DNA from: Paenibacillus sp. ACRRX
GTDB taxonomy: Bacteria; Bacillota; Bacilli; Paenibacillales; Paenibacillaceae
NCBI RefSeq assembly: GCF_022346885.1
Contig: NZ_JAKRNK010000011.1
Location: 114,708-178,707 of the forward strand
Length of the DNA: 64,000 nucleotides
Direction of reading: 5' to 3'
Position 1 is the first letter of the stretch; the number at the start of each line of letters is the position of its first letter. The position numbers were made by a program, and so were the translations under genes. Below, piece after piece: positions 44,543-53,958 of the stretch. Under the pieces are notes generated by a model that saw only the letters and a program-made list of their open reading frames with translations, was not told where the DNA came from and did not search any database.

Positions 44543-44690
44543 TGAATTGAATACAGCCGAGTTTCGTCATGCGACGAAAGCGGGGGAACCGAATTTTGGG
44601 GTGAATTTTGAGTGTGCTGCAAGCCACTTGAATAGGGCGACCTTGACGTGCCCGAATCCGTCAGCTAACCTCGTAGGCGTAAACGTCAGG
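44543..44690 (+). promoter_or_regulatory. ydaO/yuaA-type cyclic di-AMP riboswitch
   Basis: The conserved segments appear in order: a GCCGAGTTTCGTC...GACGAAAGCGGGGGAACC hairpin, TTTTGGGGTGAAT, a variable arm, TAGGGCGACC, and the hallmark CCCGAATCCGTCAGCTAACC followed by TCGTAGGCGTA. This is the ydaO motif, which binds c-di-AMP and turns off downstream genes. It stands directly before ktrB with a terminator between. The leader upstream to 44318 holds no gene. An overlapping minus-strand open frame is a shadow. Confidence 0.93.
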
Positions 44691-44701
44691 ATACCAGCGA
44701 T

Positions 44702-44730
44702 AAGCATTGGGGTCTCCAGTGCTTTTTTTC
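44702..44730 (+). terminator. Riboswitch expression-platform terminator
   Basis: AAGCATTGG and CCAGTGCTT pair around GGTCT, followed by a run of seven T, 33 bases before the ktrB start. Ligand binding would favour this terminator. Confidence 0.88.
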
Positions 44731-44762
44731 GTGCCATTTTACGTATGAGGTGAAAAGCATCC

Positions 44763-46121
44763 TTGAAGACTGTTAAGCGTAACAACCTGCGGAGGCTAAC
44801 CCCTTCACGCACCTTGGTCATTGGATTTGCCTTCATTGTTTTGATTGGCGCACTGTTGCTCATGCTGCCAATATCCAATGCCGACGGCACACCGTTGCCG
44901 TTTATCGACGCCTTATTTACAGCTACCTCTGCCACTTGCGTAACAGGTCTTGTGGTTGTTGACACAGGCACACACTTTACGATGTTTGGTCAAATCGTCA
45001 TTATTAGTTTAATCCAGGTTGGCGGTCTAGGGTTTATGACGATGGCGACGCTGTTTGCTATGGCATTTAAGAAGAGAATTTCATTAAAAGAACGGCTGAT
45101 CCTCCAGGAATCGCTGAATCAAGGCTCGATGGAAGGTATTGTACGACTAATCCGCAAAGTACTGCTTTATGCTTTTGTCATTGAGGGTTCTGCCGCTGTG
45201 CTGTTTACGTTAAGATGGTCGTTCGATCTGCCATTCGGGCAGGCATTGTATTTCGGTATTTTTCATGCCATCTCGTTCTTTAACAACGCAGGTTTTGACT
45301 TGTTCGGCCAAGTTAGCGGTCCTTTCTCCAGCTTAACAAGTTACGTAGGGGACCCGATTATTAACTTTGTATCCATGTTTTTGATCGTATCGGGTGGTAT
45401 TGGTTTTATAGTCATGTCTGATGTGATGGATTTCCGTCGTACACGTCGATTGTCTCTGCATACCAAAGTTGTATTATCCATGACCAGCTTTTTAATTGTG
45501 TTTGGAGCTGTTGTCCTATTTATATTTGAGTTTACGAATCCTCATACGTACGGTCAACTGAATGGTTGGCAGAAAATATGGGCATCGTTCTTCCAGTCGG
45601 TCAGTCCGCGTACTGCGGGGGCGAATACGGTTGATATTGGTGCTATGAGACAGGCATCTCAGTTCTTTATGGTCATTCTGATGTTTATCGGTGCATCTCC
45701 AGGATCAACAGGGGGCGGTATCAAGACGACTACGTTCACGATCTTGATTGGTGCCGTCTTTGCGATGATGCGCGGCAAGGAAGACATCGTTATGTTCCGC
45801 TGCCGTCTGGCTAAAGACCGTATTTTCAAAGCAGTTACATTAACCTTGCTGGCACTGGGGCTGGTTCTCTTCGTGTCTATGATATTGTCTACGACAGAAG
45901 ATCGGCAATTTCTTGCCATCTTGTTCGAGACAACATCGGCATTTGGTACGGTCGGACTCACGATGGGAATCACAACTAGTCTGTCGGATGTAGGGAAATT
46001 GTTAATTGCCCTTACGATGTTTGCAGGACGACTCGGACCAATTACGCTTGCGTATGCGCTTGGACCGAAGGCAGAACGTGAATTGTATCGCCACCCGGAA
46101 GGTAAAATAACGATAGGTTAA
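44763..46121 (+). CDS. ktrB: Potassium uptake transporter KtrB/TrkH family
   Basis: A 452-residue membrane protein of the superfamily of K+ transporters. Four pore-loop repeats with the selectivity glycine are visible: TSATCVTGLVVVDTG, FNNAGFDLFG, SPRTAGANTVDI and TSAFGTVGLTMG. It forms the ion-conducting dimer of a Ktr system gated by a cytoplasmic RCK ring. The start is TTG at 44763 behind GAGGTG. A c-di-AMP riboswitch precedes it, so high c-di-AMP shuts off potassium import. The regulatory subunit gene follows after 83 bp. Confidence 0.93.
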   Translation: MKTVKRNNLRRLTPSRTLVIGFAFIVLIGALLLMLPISNADGTPLPFIDALFTATSATCVTGLVVVDTGTHFTMFGQIVIISLIQVGGLGFMTMATLFAMAFKKRISLKERLILQESLNQGSMEGIVRLIRKVLLYAFVIEGSAAVLFTLRWSFDLPFGQALYFGIFHAISFFNNAGFDLFGQVSGPFSSLTSYVGDPIINFVSMFLIVSGGIGFIVMSDVMDFRRTRRLSLHTKVVLSMTSFLIVFGAVVLFIFEFTNPHTYGQLNGWQKIWASFFQSVSPRTAGANTVDIGAMRQASQFFMVILMFIGASPGSTGGGIKTTTFTILIGAVFAMMRGKEDIVMFRCRLAKDRIFKAVTLTLLALGLVLFVSMILSTTEDRQFLAILFETTSAFGTVGLTMGITTSLSDVGKLLIALTMFAGRLGPITLAYALGPKAERELYRHPEGKITIG

Positions 46122-46204
46122 GAGTACGGCGTAAGCATGAGGATTATGTTTAGTTGGAATATATAGATATATAGTAAGCAAGGATGAAGGGGATAACATC
46201 TATT

Positions 46205-46867
46205 ATGGACGCTCAGCAGTTTGCGGTAATTGGAATGGGACGCTTCGGTTCCAGTCTGGCAAAAGAATTAATGAAGTTAGGGCATCAGGTTCTTGGTATT
46301 GACAAGGATGAAGAAATCATTGACGAACTGAGTTCCGAGATGACCCATGCGGTTGTAGCGGATGCTGCTGATGAAGAAGTGCTGCGTTCCTTGGGCATTC
46401 GTAATTTTGATTGCGTCATTGTTGCGATCGGTGATGACATTCAGACTAGTATTTTGATCAGTATCCAGGTGAAGGAGCTTGGGGTCAAGAAAGTGGTGGC
46501 CAAAGCGTTAAGCGAGCTGCATGGACGTGTTCTGGAAAGATTGGGCGTAGATCGCGTGATTTACCCAGAGCGGGATATGGGAATAAGGGTGGCGCATCAC
46601 CTTGTGTCGCCTAATTTGCTCGATTATATTGAATTGTCTAAGGATTATACGATTGCAGAGCTGAGTGTACCAAAGTGCCTGCACGGGCTTAAGCTCAAGG
46701 AGCTGGATCCACGTGCCAAGTACGGCTGCAGTATCGTAGCCTTAAATAAGCCTGGGGGCATCATTATCGCACCTTCAGCTGAAGATACGTTGGCAGAGAA
46801 GGATATTATGGTCATGATCGGTACGAATCGGCAAATTGAAGCTTTTGAAGAACGTCTCTTGGTGTAG
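46205..46867 (+). CDS. ktrA: Ktr system regulatory subunit (RCK/TrkA)
   Basis: A 220-residue protein with an N-terminal RCK Rossmann domain (VIGMGRFGSSLAKEL, acidic residue in GIDKDEE) that binds ATP/ADP or NAD(H). A C-terminal RCK_C domain at about 135-218 binds c-di-AMP in homologues. It forms an octameric ring that gates KtrB. The ATG at 46205 matches the Bacillus KtrA length; an ATG at 46184 would add seven residues and lacks a good ribosome binding site. It shares the riboswitch-controlled transcript with ktrB, so c-di-AMP may act at both RNA and protein level. Confidence 0.92.
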   Translation: MDAQQFAVIGMGRFGSSLAKELMKLGHQVLGIDKDEEIIDELSSEMTHAVVADAADEEVLRSLGIRNFDCVIVAIGDDIQTSILISIQVKELGVKKVVAKALSELHGRVLERLGVDRVIYPERDMGIRVAHHLVSPNLLDYIELSKDYTIAELSVPKCLHGLKLKELDPRAKYGCSIVALNKPGGIIIAPSAEDTLAEKDIMVMIGTNRQIEAFEERLLV

Positions 46868-47019
46868 CAGGTGTTCAGTCGGTCAGCCAGGCTTCGTCAT
46901 CATCATCAATAGCGGATAGAACTATAGCCACTTGTCAGTGTCCAGATTGTTGTGTTGGAACTGTCAGGTGGCTTTTGAAGTTGTACGGTTGTTTTCGGCG
47001 ATAGGCAATACATGTAGGA

Positions 47020-47376
47020 TTATTCGGCAGCTCTAATCATTTTAATCAGTTGTTCTTTGTTGATATCCAGTGCTGATGCTGCTCGCAAAATACGGGGCAG
47101 CTCAATATCCGCAAAATGAATTTTGCGTTTGTTTTGCACGAGCTTTTTAGCCCCTGGGCTTACAAACATGCCAACTCCTCTTTTTTTATATAGAATGCCC
47201 TCATCTACAAGTAAATGAATACCCTTGGCAGCAGTAGCAGGATTGATTTGCAGTAGTTTTGCAAATTGATTGGTGGAAGGAACCTGACTCTCCTCCATTG
47301 AAGCACCGCTTAATATATCATTTTCAATCTTTTCCGCTATCTGTAAATAAATTGATTTAGACTCGTCTAGCTGCAT
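47020..47376 (-). CDS. GntR family regulator, YtrA subfamily
   Basis: A 118-residue short GntR regulator. A winged helix at residues 8-75 (IYLQIAEKIENDILSG; QVPSTNQFAKLLQINPATAA) is followed by only about 40 residues, as in the YtrA group. These usually repress an adjacent ABC transporter, but none is next to it here. GAGGT lies 8 bases before the ATG at 47376. It may be an orphan regulator or act on distant genes. Confidence 0.85.
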   Translation of the reverse strand: MQLDESKSIYLQIAEKIENDILSGASMEESQVPSTNQFAKLLQINPATAAKGIHLLVDEGILYKKRGVGMFVSPGAKKLVQNKRKIHFADIELPRILRAASALDINKEQLIKMIRAAE

Positions 47377-47558
47377 AATCGCTACCTCATTTCTCAATTA
47401 CTTGTACACCACCATTTCATACAGCAGGCCAAATAGCTTTGCCATTACAAAGGACAAAAGCACAATCTAAACCCGATTGTTAGGTGCCGTTGTCATTTTT
47501 CTTAATAGATATCTGGTTCATTACTTATGTATTTGACTATAAGACTGGAATATAAAAA

Positions 47559-47586
47559 AAACAAGAGGCACAAGAGCCTCTTGTTA
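47559..47586. terminator. Intrinsic terminator between minus-strand genes
   Basis: AACAAGAGGC and GCCTCTTGTT around ACAAGA, flanked by A-run on one side. On the minus strand a T-run follows, ending the zinc-ribbon gene transcript. Confidence 0.85.
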
Positions 47587-47615
47587 TATAACACAATGTT
47601 GCATACCAAATAAGA

Positions 47616-48443
47616 TTAGAAAAATATCTTAAACAGGATCAGGGAAATAATCATATGCATCCCCATAGCAATGGTAATAAAAGCAAAGCGGTTTGAGCGC
47701 TCAACCTTGCCTAGTTCCGCCATTTCAGTAGTCGTTAGAACGACGGAAGACAAGAGCAAGCAGCCGACCATGAAGAAAGATAGCTGTGTGAATGAAATGA
47801 CGCTAACGAGACCAGCCAACAGGAAGCCTACGCTAAAGGGCATTTGTAAAGCCCCTAAGCGGACAAAGGCAGGCAATAAGCCTGGTCGTTCCTTGCCTTT
47901 AAAAGATAAGGTAAGCCAGAGAGCACCAATCAACGCACCAATAGAAAGGATAGCGATCACTAGAAAACGGATAAAGAATGAGAACGGGATACTAGGCGCA
48001 CCACGATCAAGTAACGATAAAATGTCAGATGGTCCAAATAAGAAACCAAAGAAATGTTTCGAAACGATATATGCCCATACTGCGAAACCTAAACTGGAAA
48101 GCAGGATGCCGATCACGGCATATAACCAATCGCGCTGCGGGTGAAGCCGGGCAGCTTCGGTCGGTTGCTTAAGCAGAGTTAAGAGCGTTCGTGTCTCAAA
48201 GGCAGAGGTTGCCTCGCGAGCAAATTGACCCATCGAATGTTGAGGCTGTGAATGCTCGGTATAGGTTTGCTGTGCTGTCTGCCCGTCGGTGCCATTTGAC
48301 GCCGCTGATCCCCAAGGTTCCTTCCTTAGGTTGAAAGATTCTGACGAAGCAGGATGAGAAGCGCCAGCTGACGCTGCGATCTCGCTGCACGCATGGGGCA
48401 CATCCTGTTCCAACTTGGCGCCGCAATGATTGCAAAAATTCAT
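47616..48443 (-). CDS. Zinc-ribbon membrane protein (Yip1-like)
   Basis: A 275-residue protein. The N-terminus MNFCNHCGAKL plus a later HAC forms a partial zinc ribbon. A polar linker of about 80 residues is followed by five membrane helices (about 105-272) in a Yip1-like arrangement. Such proteins are common in Paenibacillus and of unknown function, possibly stress- or envelope-related. GGAGGT precedes the ATG. It is preceded by a LysR gene on the same strand but with a 95-bp gap. Confidence 0.75.
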   Translation of the reverse strand: MNFCNHCGAKLEQDVPHACSEIAASAGASHPASSESFNLRKEPWGSAASNGTDGQTAQQTYTEHSQPQHSMGQFAREATSAFETRTLLTLLKQPTEAARLHPQRDWLYAVIGILLSSLGFAVWAYIVSKHFFGFLFGPSDILSLLDRGAPSIPFSFFIRFLVIAILSIGALIGALWLTLSFKGKERPGLLPAFVRLGALQMPFSVGFLLAGLVSVISFTQLSFFMVGCLLLSSVVLTTTEMAELGKVERSNRFAFITIAMGMHMIISLILFKIFF

Positions 48444-48538
48444 TTTTTATTTACCTCCTAGAATTTGAATCTATTATCATAAGTACATATCCTATTATAA
48501 CCATATATTTTGACAAAGAATGAAAGAATTCTTATTTT

Positions 48539-49438
48539 TTAATTGCCCAGCCACTCGGAACGGATTACCGCTTCCGCAATGAACTTTCGGACGGATTCAG
48601 TCAGCATGGCCTGTTCCGCATATACAAGCGACGTGACACGTTCCGTCTGTTCAAGCTCCTTGAGATGAACAGCAATAAGGCGGTTGTCCAGCAGCCATTC
48701 GGGACGCAAGTAGGACTTGGGAAGCAAGGCAGTGGCTTCGCATGTGGCAAGCAGTCGACCGATCGCTTCGAATGAGTCAATTTCCATTCGGATATCAGGC
48801 ATGATTCGATAGCGCCGGAACAGGTCGTCAATAAGCTTGCGATACCAGGTTCCGTTAGAGAATAGCAGCATAGGGACACCGTTTAGATGTGACATTGTCC
48901 AATCTTTAACTCGTGTTAGCTCATGGCTGCTCGGCAGCACGAGCATCAGATGGTCGGACAGCAGCGGAATAGAGACGAGTCCCTGCTCGCGAATGGCGTC
49001 GCCTACGATACCAAAGTCGACTTTCTTGTCGCGGACATAAGAGACGATCTCATGTGTCTTGCCCGTAACGGCCTTTAACTGAGCGTCGGGGTACTGCTCT
49101 TTAAACATAGATACAAATAACGGCAGTGTAGTTTGTAACGTCGTAAGGCTGGCGCCTATTGTAACGTTGGTTTGTCCTTCGGTCTTGTAGGCGGTAATTG
49201 ATTTCATAAAGGAAAGCTGTCGGCTGCGGATATCAAGCGCAAAGTCATAAGTCATCTGACCAACCCGGGTAAGCTCGAGTCGTTTGCCATGGCGGGCGAA
49301 TAATTCGACATTTAATTCTTCTTCCAGACGTGACACTTGTCGAGACAAGGCAGGCTGCGAAATATTCAACCGCTTGGCGGCTTGATTCAAGCTGGTATGT
49401 TCAACGACAGTGGCAAATGCCTCTAGCAGATCAAGCAT
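48539..49438 (-). CDS. LysR family regulator divergent from sdhCAB
   Basis: A 299-residue LysR protein with an N-terminal winged helix (SLNQAAKRLNISQPALSRQV) and a two-lobed effector domain (about 90-295). It lies divergent from sdhCAB with a 379-bp intergenic region, so control of succinate dehydrogenase is plausible. CcpC of Bacillus, a citrate-responsive LysR protein, regulates other TCA genes, but no clear CcpC dyad is seen here and orthology is not claimed. GGAGG precedes the ATG. Confidence 0.87.
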   Translation of the reverse strand: MLDLLEAFATVVEHTSLNQAAKRLNISQPALSRQVSRLEEELNVELFARHGKRLELTRVGQMTYDFALDIRSRQLSFMKSITAYKTEGQTNVTIGASLTTLQTTLPLFVSMFKEQYPDAQLKAVTGKTHEIVSYVRDKKVDFGIVGDAIREQGLVSIPLLSDHLMLVLPSSHELTRVKDWTMSHLNGVPMLLFSNGTWYRKLIDDLFRRYRIMPDIRMEIDSFEAIGRLLATCEATALLPKSYLRPEWLLDNRLIAVHLKELEQTERVTSLVYAEQAMLTESVRKFIAEAVIRSEWLGN

Positions 49439-49729
49439 ATAGAATTCCTCCTTGAGTTTGGAGTTATACTTGTGAAAATATGTTCAATGATATTTATCAT
49501 ATAAAGCGCTCGGATATATTGCTGCTACAGGCTGCCTCAGGCCTTGTCAGAACTGGCTTATGCATTTTAGTTATGATTTATATAAAAACATTGCAATTCC
49601 ATTATAAGCCGTTAAGGAGTAATATGGTAGTGTCACAACTTGGTCACAAATAGAGAAAACGGTTACAAAAACCTGGCTTAACCGGCGAAAATAGCGTTAA
49701 ATAGATTGTAGAAGCCATGTGACAAAATA

Positions 49730-49758
49730 TTGACGCTTTCGACAGGCACAGGTAAAAT
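49730..49758 (+). promoter_or_regulatory. Sigma-A promoter of sdhCAB
   Basis: TTGACG at 49730 and TAAAAT at 49753 are separated by exactly 17 bp, 60 bases before the sdhC start. Upstream, TTGTGAC occurs twice as direct repeats on the minus strand near 49632-49650, a possible regulator site. The remaining 49439-49817 region holds no gene. Confidence 0.65.
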
Positions 49759-49817
49759 GAGGATGTTTTACTACCAAAATCTACTGGTACGCATCGGAAA
49801 GGGGAAACGGCACACAT

Positions 49818-50489
49818 ATGAAACGGGGATATTTTTACTCGCGTAAACTCCACTCGCTGCTCGGCGTCATGCCGCTGGGATTTTTTATCATTGAGCACAT
49901 GCTGACGAACTATGCAGCCTATGAAGGTGGAAAGGAAGCGTTTCAAGGGAGCGTTAAGTTTCTAAATGATTTACCGCTGGTATTCTTCTTGGAGTTGTTT
50001 GGCATCTGGCTTCCGCTCCTATATCACGGGGTATACGGACTTTATATCGCTTATACGTCCCGCAACAATGTGGGCAATTACAATTATGGACGCAATGTTG
50101 CTTTTATGATGCAGCGGATTACTGGCGTCATTACATTTGTGTTTGTTATCTGGCACCTTTACCAGACTCGATTCCAAGTTGCGGTCGGCAACATTACACA
50201 TGAGGAGCTAGGCACTCATATGAATGAGATCGTAACGCAGCCGGCTATGTTCATTTTATACGTAATCGGTGTTGTAGCGGCGTCTTATCATTTCACAAAT
50301 GGATTATGGGCATTCCTCGTAAGCTGGGGAATTACGATTGGCCCACGTGCTCAGAAGGTGTCTTCTGTTATCTGCACGGGTTTATTCGTCGTGATGTCCG
50401 TCTTGTTTGTGATGTCGCTGTTCGCTTTCCGTGGCACGGAATTCGAAGCGGCGCATGTATGGAATGCTGCACAATCGATGATAGGTTAA
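49818..50489 (+). CDS. sdhC: Succinate dehydrogenase cytochrome b558 subunit
   Basis: A 223-residue membrane anchor with five helices. Histidines at positions 12, 27, 70, 113 and 158 correspond to the heme-ligand and conserved histidines of the di-heme cytochrome b558 of Bacillus. It passes electrons from SdhB to menaquinone through two b hemes. AAAGGGGAAACGG precedes the ATG. It is the first gene of sdhCAB, with the sdhA start 16 bases after its stop. Confidence 0.95.
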   Translation: MKRGYFYSRKLHSLLGVMPLGFFIIEHMLTNYAAYEGGKEAFQGSVKFLNDLPLVFFLELFGIWLPLLYHGVYGLYIAYTSRNNVGNYNYGRNVAFMMQRITGVITFVFVIWHLYQTRFQVAVGNITHEELGTHMNEIVTQPAMFILYVIGVVAASYHFTNGLWAFLVSWGITIGPRAQKVSSVICTGLFVVMSVLFVMSLFAFRGTEFEAAHVWNAAQSMIG

Positions 50490-50504
50490 GGGGGATGACG
50501 CGCA

Positions 50505-52262
50505 ATGGCTAAACAGAAAATTATAGTTGTCGGAGGCGGCTTGGCTGGCCTGATGGCAACGGTAAAGGCAGCGGAGGCAGGCGTGCACGTAGAGCTGTTC
50601 TCCTTAGTACCTGTAAAACGTTCCCATTCCGTATGCGCGCAGGGCGGCATTAATGGGGCTGTAAATACAAAAGGTGAAGGTGACTCCCCATGGGAGCATT
50701 TTGATGATTCGGTATATGGTGGCGACTTTTTAGCGAATCAACCACCTGTTAAGGCGATGTGCGAGGCAGCACCAGGCATCATTCACTTGATGGACCGGAT
50801 GGGAGTTATGTTTAACCGTACACCGGAAGGATTGCTTGATTTCCGTCGTTTCGGAGGCACAAAGCATCATCGTACGGCATTTGCCGGTGCCACAACAGGC
50901 CAACAGTTATTGTACGCTCTAGACGAGCAGGCAAGACGCTGGGAAGCAGCGGGTCTGGTGACTAAATACGAGCATTATGAATTTTTGTCTGCAGTCCTTG
51001 ATGACGAAGGCATTTGCCGAGGCATTAGTGCTCAGGATCTGCGCACAATGGAGACGAAGACATTTATTGCAGACGCGGTCATTCTAGCATCCGGCGGCCC
51101 GGGTATTATATTCGGGAAAACGACCAACTCTGTTATTAATACAGGAACTGCAGCAAGTGCGGTATATCAGCAAGGCGTTCATTATGCCAACGGCGAATTC
51201 ATTCAGATTCATCCGACTGCCATTCCAGGTGACGACAAACTTCGTTTGATGTCGGAATCGGCACGTGGTGAGGGCGGGCGCATCTGGACGTACAAAGACG
51301 GAAAGCCATGGTATTTCCTTGAAGAGAAATACCCTGCGTATGGCAACCTTGTGCCGCGTGATATCGCAACCCGTGAGATCTTTAGTGTCTGTGTAGACTT
51401 GAAGCTTGGCGTTAATGGCGAGAACATGGTGTATCTTGACTTGTCTCACAAAGATCCGAAGGAACTCGATGTCAAGCTTGGCGGCATTATTGAGATCTAC
51501 GAGAAGTTCATGGGTGACGATCCGCGCAAGATTCCGATGAAAATATTCCCTGGCGTTCACTATTCGATGGGCGGCATGTGGGTTGACTACAATCAGATGA
51601 CAAACATTCCTGGCCTATTTGCGGCTGGCGAATGCGAGTACCAATACCATGGTGCGAACCGTCTAGGCGCAAACTCGCTCTTGTCCGCGATCTACGGCGG
51701 CATGGTAGCTGGACCGAAGGCGGTCGAGTACGTACGTGGTTTGAAAAAATCTGCGGAGGACGTTGCTTCGTCTGTATTTGACCGTGAAACTAAACGTCAA
51801 ACCGACAAGTACGAGAAATTGCTGAAGATGGATGGCAGCGAGAATGCCTACGTTATTCACAAAGAGCTTGGTGAATGGATGACGAACAATATGACGGTTG
51901 TTCGTTATAATAGCAAGCTTCAGGATACGATTCATAAGATTAAGGAGCTGAAGAGTCGTTACCAGAGTATTAACATTAACGACACGGCTCGTTGGAGCAA
52001 TCAAGGGGTTGCCTTTACTCGTCAATTATGGAACATGCTGGAGCTCGCTGACGCAATGACACTCAGTGCGCTGCTGCGTGATGAGAGCCGAGGGGCTCAC
52101 TATAAACCTGATTTCCCGGAACGGAATGATGAGAAGTTCTTGAAGACTTCGATGGCGGCGTGGACGGCAGAAGGTCCGCAAATAACGTATCAGGAAGTCG
52201 ATGTATCCTTGTTGAAGCCGCGTAAGCGCGACTACACGACCGACAAGAAGAAAGGAGAATAA
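50505..52262 (+). CDS. sdhA: Succinate dehydrogenase flavoprotein subunit
   Basis: A 585-residue flavoprotein. The dinucleotide motif VVGGGLAGLMATVKAAEAG is at residues 8-26. The histidine that covalently holds FAD is in HSVCAQGGINGAVN near residue 40, and substrate-site residues include the HPTAIPG and GGMWVDY segments. It oxidises succinate to fumarate in the TCA cycle. AAGGGGG lies 9 bases before the ATG. It is cotranscribed between sdhC and sdhB; sdhB starts 2 bases after its stop. Confidence 0.96.
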   Translation: MAKQKIIVVGGGLAGLMATVKAAEAGVHVELFSLVPVKRSHSVCAQGGINGAVNTKGEGDSPWEHFDDSVYGGDFLANQPPVKAMCEAAPGIIHLMDRMGVMFNRTPEGLLDFRRFGGTKHHRTAFAGATTGQQLLYALDEQARRWEAAGLVTKYEHYEFLSAVLDDEGICRGISAQDLRTMETKTFIADAVILASGGPGIIFGKTTNSVINTGTAASAVYQQGVHYANGEFIQIHPTAIPGDDKLRLMSESARGEGGRIWTYKDGKPWYFLEEKYPAYGNLVPRDIATREIFSVCVDLKLGVNGENMVYLDLSHKDPKELDVKLGGIIEIYEKFMGDDPRKIPMKIFPGVHYSMGGMWVDYNQMTNIPGLFAAGECEYQYHGANRLGANSLLSAIYGGMVAGPKAVEYVRGLKKSAEDVASSVFDRETKRQTDKYEKLLKMDGSENAYVIHKELGEWMTNNMTVVRYNSKLQDTIHKIKELKSRYQSININDTARWSNQGVAFTRQLWNMLELADAMTLSALLRDESRGAHYKPDFPERNDEKFLKTSMAAWTAEGPQITYQEVDVSLLKPRKRDYTTDKKKGE

Positions 52263-52264
52263 CG

Positions 52265-53029
52265 ATGGCGGACACGATGACTCGACCTAACACGATTAAG
52301 TTTATTGTGACGCGCCAAGATGCTCCGGATGCAAAGGCTTACACGGAAGAATTCGAAGTTCCGTATCGCCCGAACATGAACGTCATCAGCGCGTTAATGG
52401 AAATTCAACGGAATCCGATCAACACAAAAGGTGGCAAGACGGCGCCTGTCTGCTGGGAATCGAACTGCCTGGAGGAAGTATGCGGAGCATGTTCGATGGT
52501 AATCAACGGCAAGCCTCGACAAGCTTGTTCGGCGTTGGTCGATAAGCTGGAGCAGCCGATTCGCCTGGAGCCGATGAAGACGTTTCCTGTCGTGCGCGAC
52601 TTGGTCATTAACCGTCAGCGTATGTTCGACTCCTTGAAACGTGTTAAAGCATGGATTCCGATCGATGGAACTTACGATCTGGGACCTGGGCCGCGTATGG
52701 CTGAACCGAAGCGGCAATGGGCGTACGAGCTCTCCAAGTGCATGACGTGCGGTGTTTGCTTGGAAGCATGTCCGAACGTAAACGATAAGACGAGCTTTAT
52801 CGGGCCAGCACCAATCTCGCAGGTGCGTCTCTTCAACGCTCATCCAACTGGTGAGATGAACAGAGAGGAACGGCTGGAAGAGCTGCTGGAAGACGGCGGC
52901 ATCGAAGGCTGCGGCAACTCACAGAACTGTGTTCGATCTTGTCCAAAGGGAATTCCGCTTACGACTTCCATAGCGGAAATGAACAAGGATACAACCAAGC
53001 TGATGTTTAAGCGCTGGTTCAAGATGTAA
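52265..53029 (+). CDS. sdhB: Succinate dehydrogenase iron-sulfur subunit
   Basis: A 254-residue Fe-S protein. The plant-type 2Fe-2S site uses cysteines in CWESNCLEEVCGACSM and a later QAC. The bacterial ferredoxin part has CMTCGVCLEACP and CGNSQNCVRSCPKGIP, which supply the 4Fe-4S and 3Fe-4S clusters. It transfers electrons from SdhA flavin to the cytochrome b558. GGAG precedes the ATG, and a strong terminator follows 60 bases after the stop. Confidence 0.96.
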   Translation: MADTMTRPNTIKFIVTRQDAPDAKAYTEEFEVPYRPNMNVISALMEIQRNPINTKGGKTAPVCWESNCLEEVCGACSMVINGKPRQACSALVDKLEQPIRLEPMKTFPVVRDLVINRQRMFDSLKRVKAWIPIDGTYDLGPGPRMAEPKRQWAYELSKCMTCGVCLEACPNVNDKTSFIGPAPISQVRLFNAHPTGEMNREERLEELLEDGGIEGCGNSQNCVRSCPKGIPLTTSIAEMNKDTTKLMFKRWFKM

Positions 53030-53088
53030 TCCAAAGGGAAATGCTTATCACAATGAATAGATGCCACTTTGATTGAAAGGTGGAAGCA

Positions 53089-53129
53089 ACAGGGCTGTCT
53101 CCTCTTCATGAGGAAACAGCCCTGTTTTT
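53089..53129 (+). terminator. Terminator of sdhCAB
   Basis: ACAGGGCTGT and ACAGCCCTGT, extended by CTCCTC/GAGGAA, followed by TTTTTG. The rest of 53030-53396 shows no gene. Confidence 0.92.
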
Positions 53130-53396
53130 GTAACAAGTTGATGCTGCATATTTAGAGTAATGATAGTTTCGGTTAACGATACTCAGGTTTAAGCATTCCC
53201 TAAGCGACCCGTTCGATATAAATGTAATCGCTTTAAAAAAATTCATACATAATACAAATTACAGTTTGCGAATAACTTTAATTGCGATATAGTAAGAAAT
53301 GGATAGAGCTTGCGTGCATGCTTATTGTGTGTCAACCCATATACGGATGCCTAAGCTTAAATTAATAAGTAGTTGAACGATGGGGGGACATCATTA

Positions 53397-53822
53397 ATGA
53401 TGGTTCGCTGGTGTGAAGATGATAGGTTAAGCTGGCCTGTTATTCGTCTCTGCAAGTGCCTCAAGCCGCTCGTTGACGATTGGGACCCATTGAGCTTGCT
53501 TGCCAAAGGAGCACCTGAAGATGAATACGATTGTTTGACAGCTTTTCTAGCGGGGATATTCTTCAACGAGTACGATGCTTTCCAATTTGCCGATGAGCTA
53601 GAGAACTTTATCGAGGAACACTTCGGTGTGGGTCCTGCTATGATGAAGTCAGAGCGAGCTAAGCGATGGCGAATGCAGATCGAATCATTTTGTTCCGTGA
53701 TGATAGCTCTGAGACAGCCACTATCGGAATATTTGCAATCGTTTACAGAAGCTCATCCTCCTGTGGAACAACTGCCGCAATTGAGAACCGCATGTACCTC
53801 GTCCTCACCTCAGGATTCATAG
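53397..53822 (+). CDS. DUF1871-like hypothetical protein
   Basis: A 141-residue acidic protein. The central LVDDWDPLSLLAKGAPEDEY followed by helical segments resembles the DUF1871/YugE family pattern (WDP.GL..APEDEYD). N- and C-terminal parts go beyond that small domain and are not recognised. GGGGGG lies 9 bases before the ATG at 53397. Function is unknown; family members sit in diverse contexts including immunity-like loci, with no toxin visible here. Confidence 0.6.
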   Translation: MMVRWCEDDRLSWPVIRLCKCLKPLVDDWDPLSLLAKGAPEDEYDCLTAFLAGIFFNEYDAFQFADELENFIEEHFGVGPAMMKSERAKRWRMQIESFCSVMIALRQPLSEYLQSFTEAHPPVEQLPQLRTACTSSSPQDS

Positions 53823-53958
53823 CCCTCCATAATAGAACGTACGAGCTGATATGACTCAGATGTAGGCAGCGGCTGTACCCACAATACGCGATCAATTAAA
53901 TGGAGACAACGATCGACGTATTGGGGACAGCCGCTTAATTGCACCGATATAGGTTAAA

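Noticed and set aside
44567..44971. Minus-strand open frame of 134 codons over the ktrB leader
   Set aside because: It is antisense to the c-di-AMP riboswitch and ktrB and lacks a start signal.
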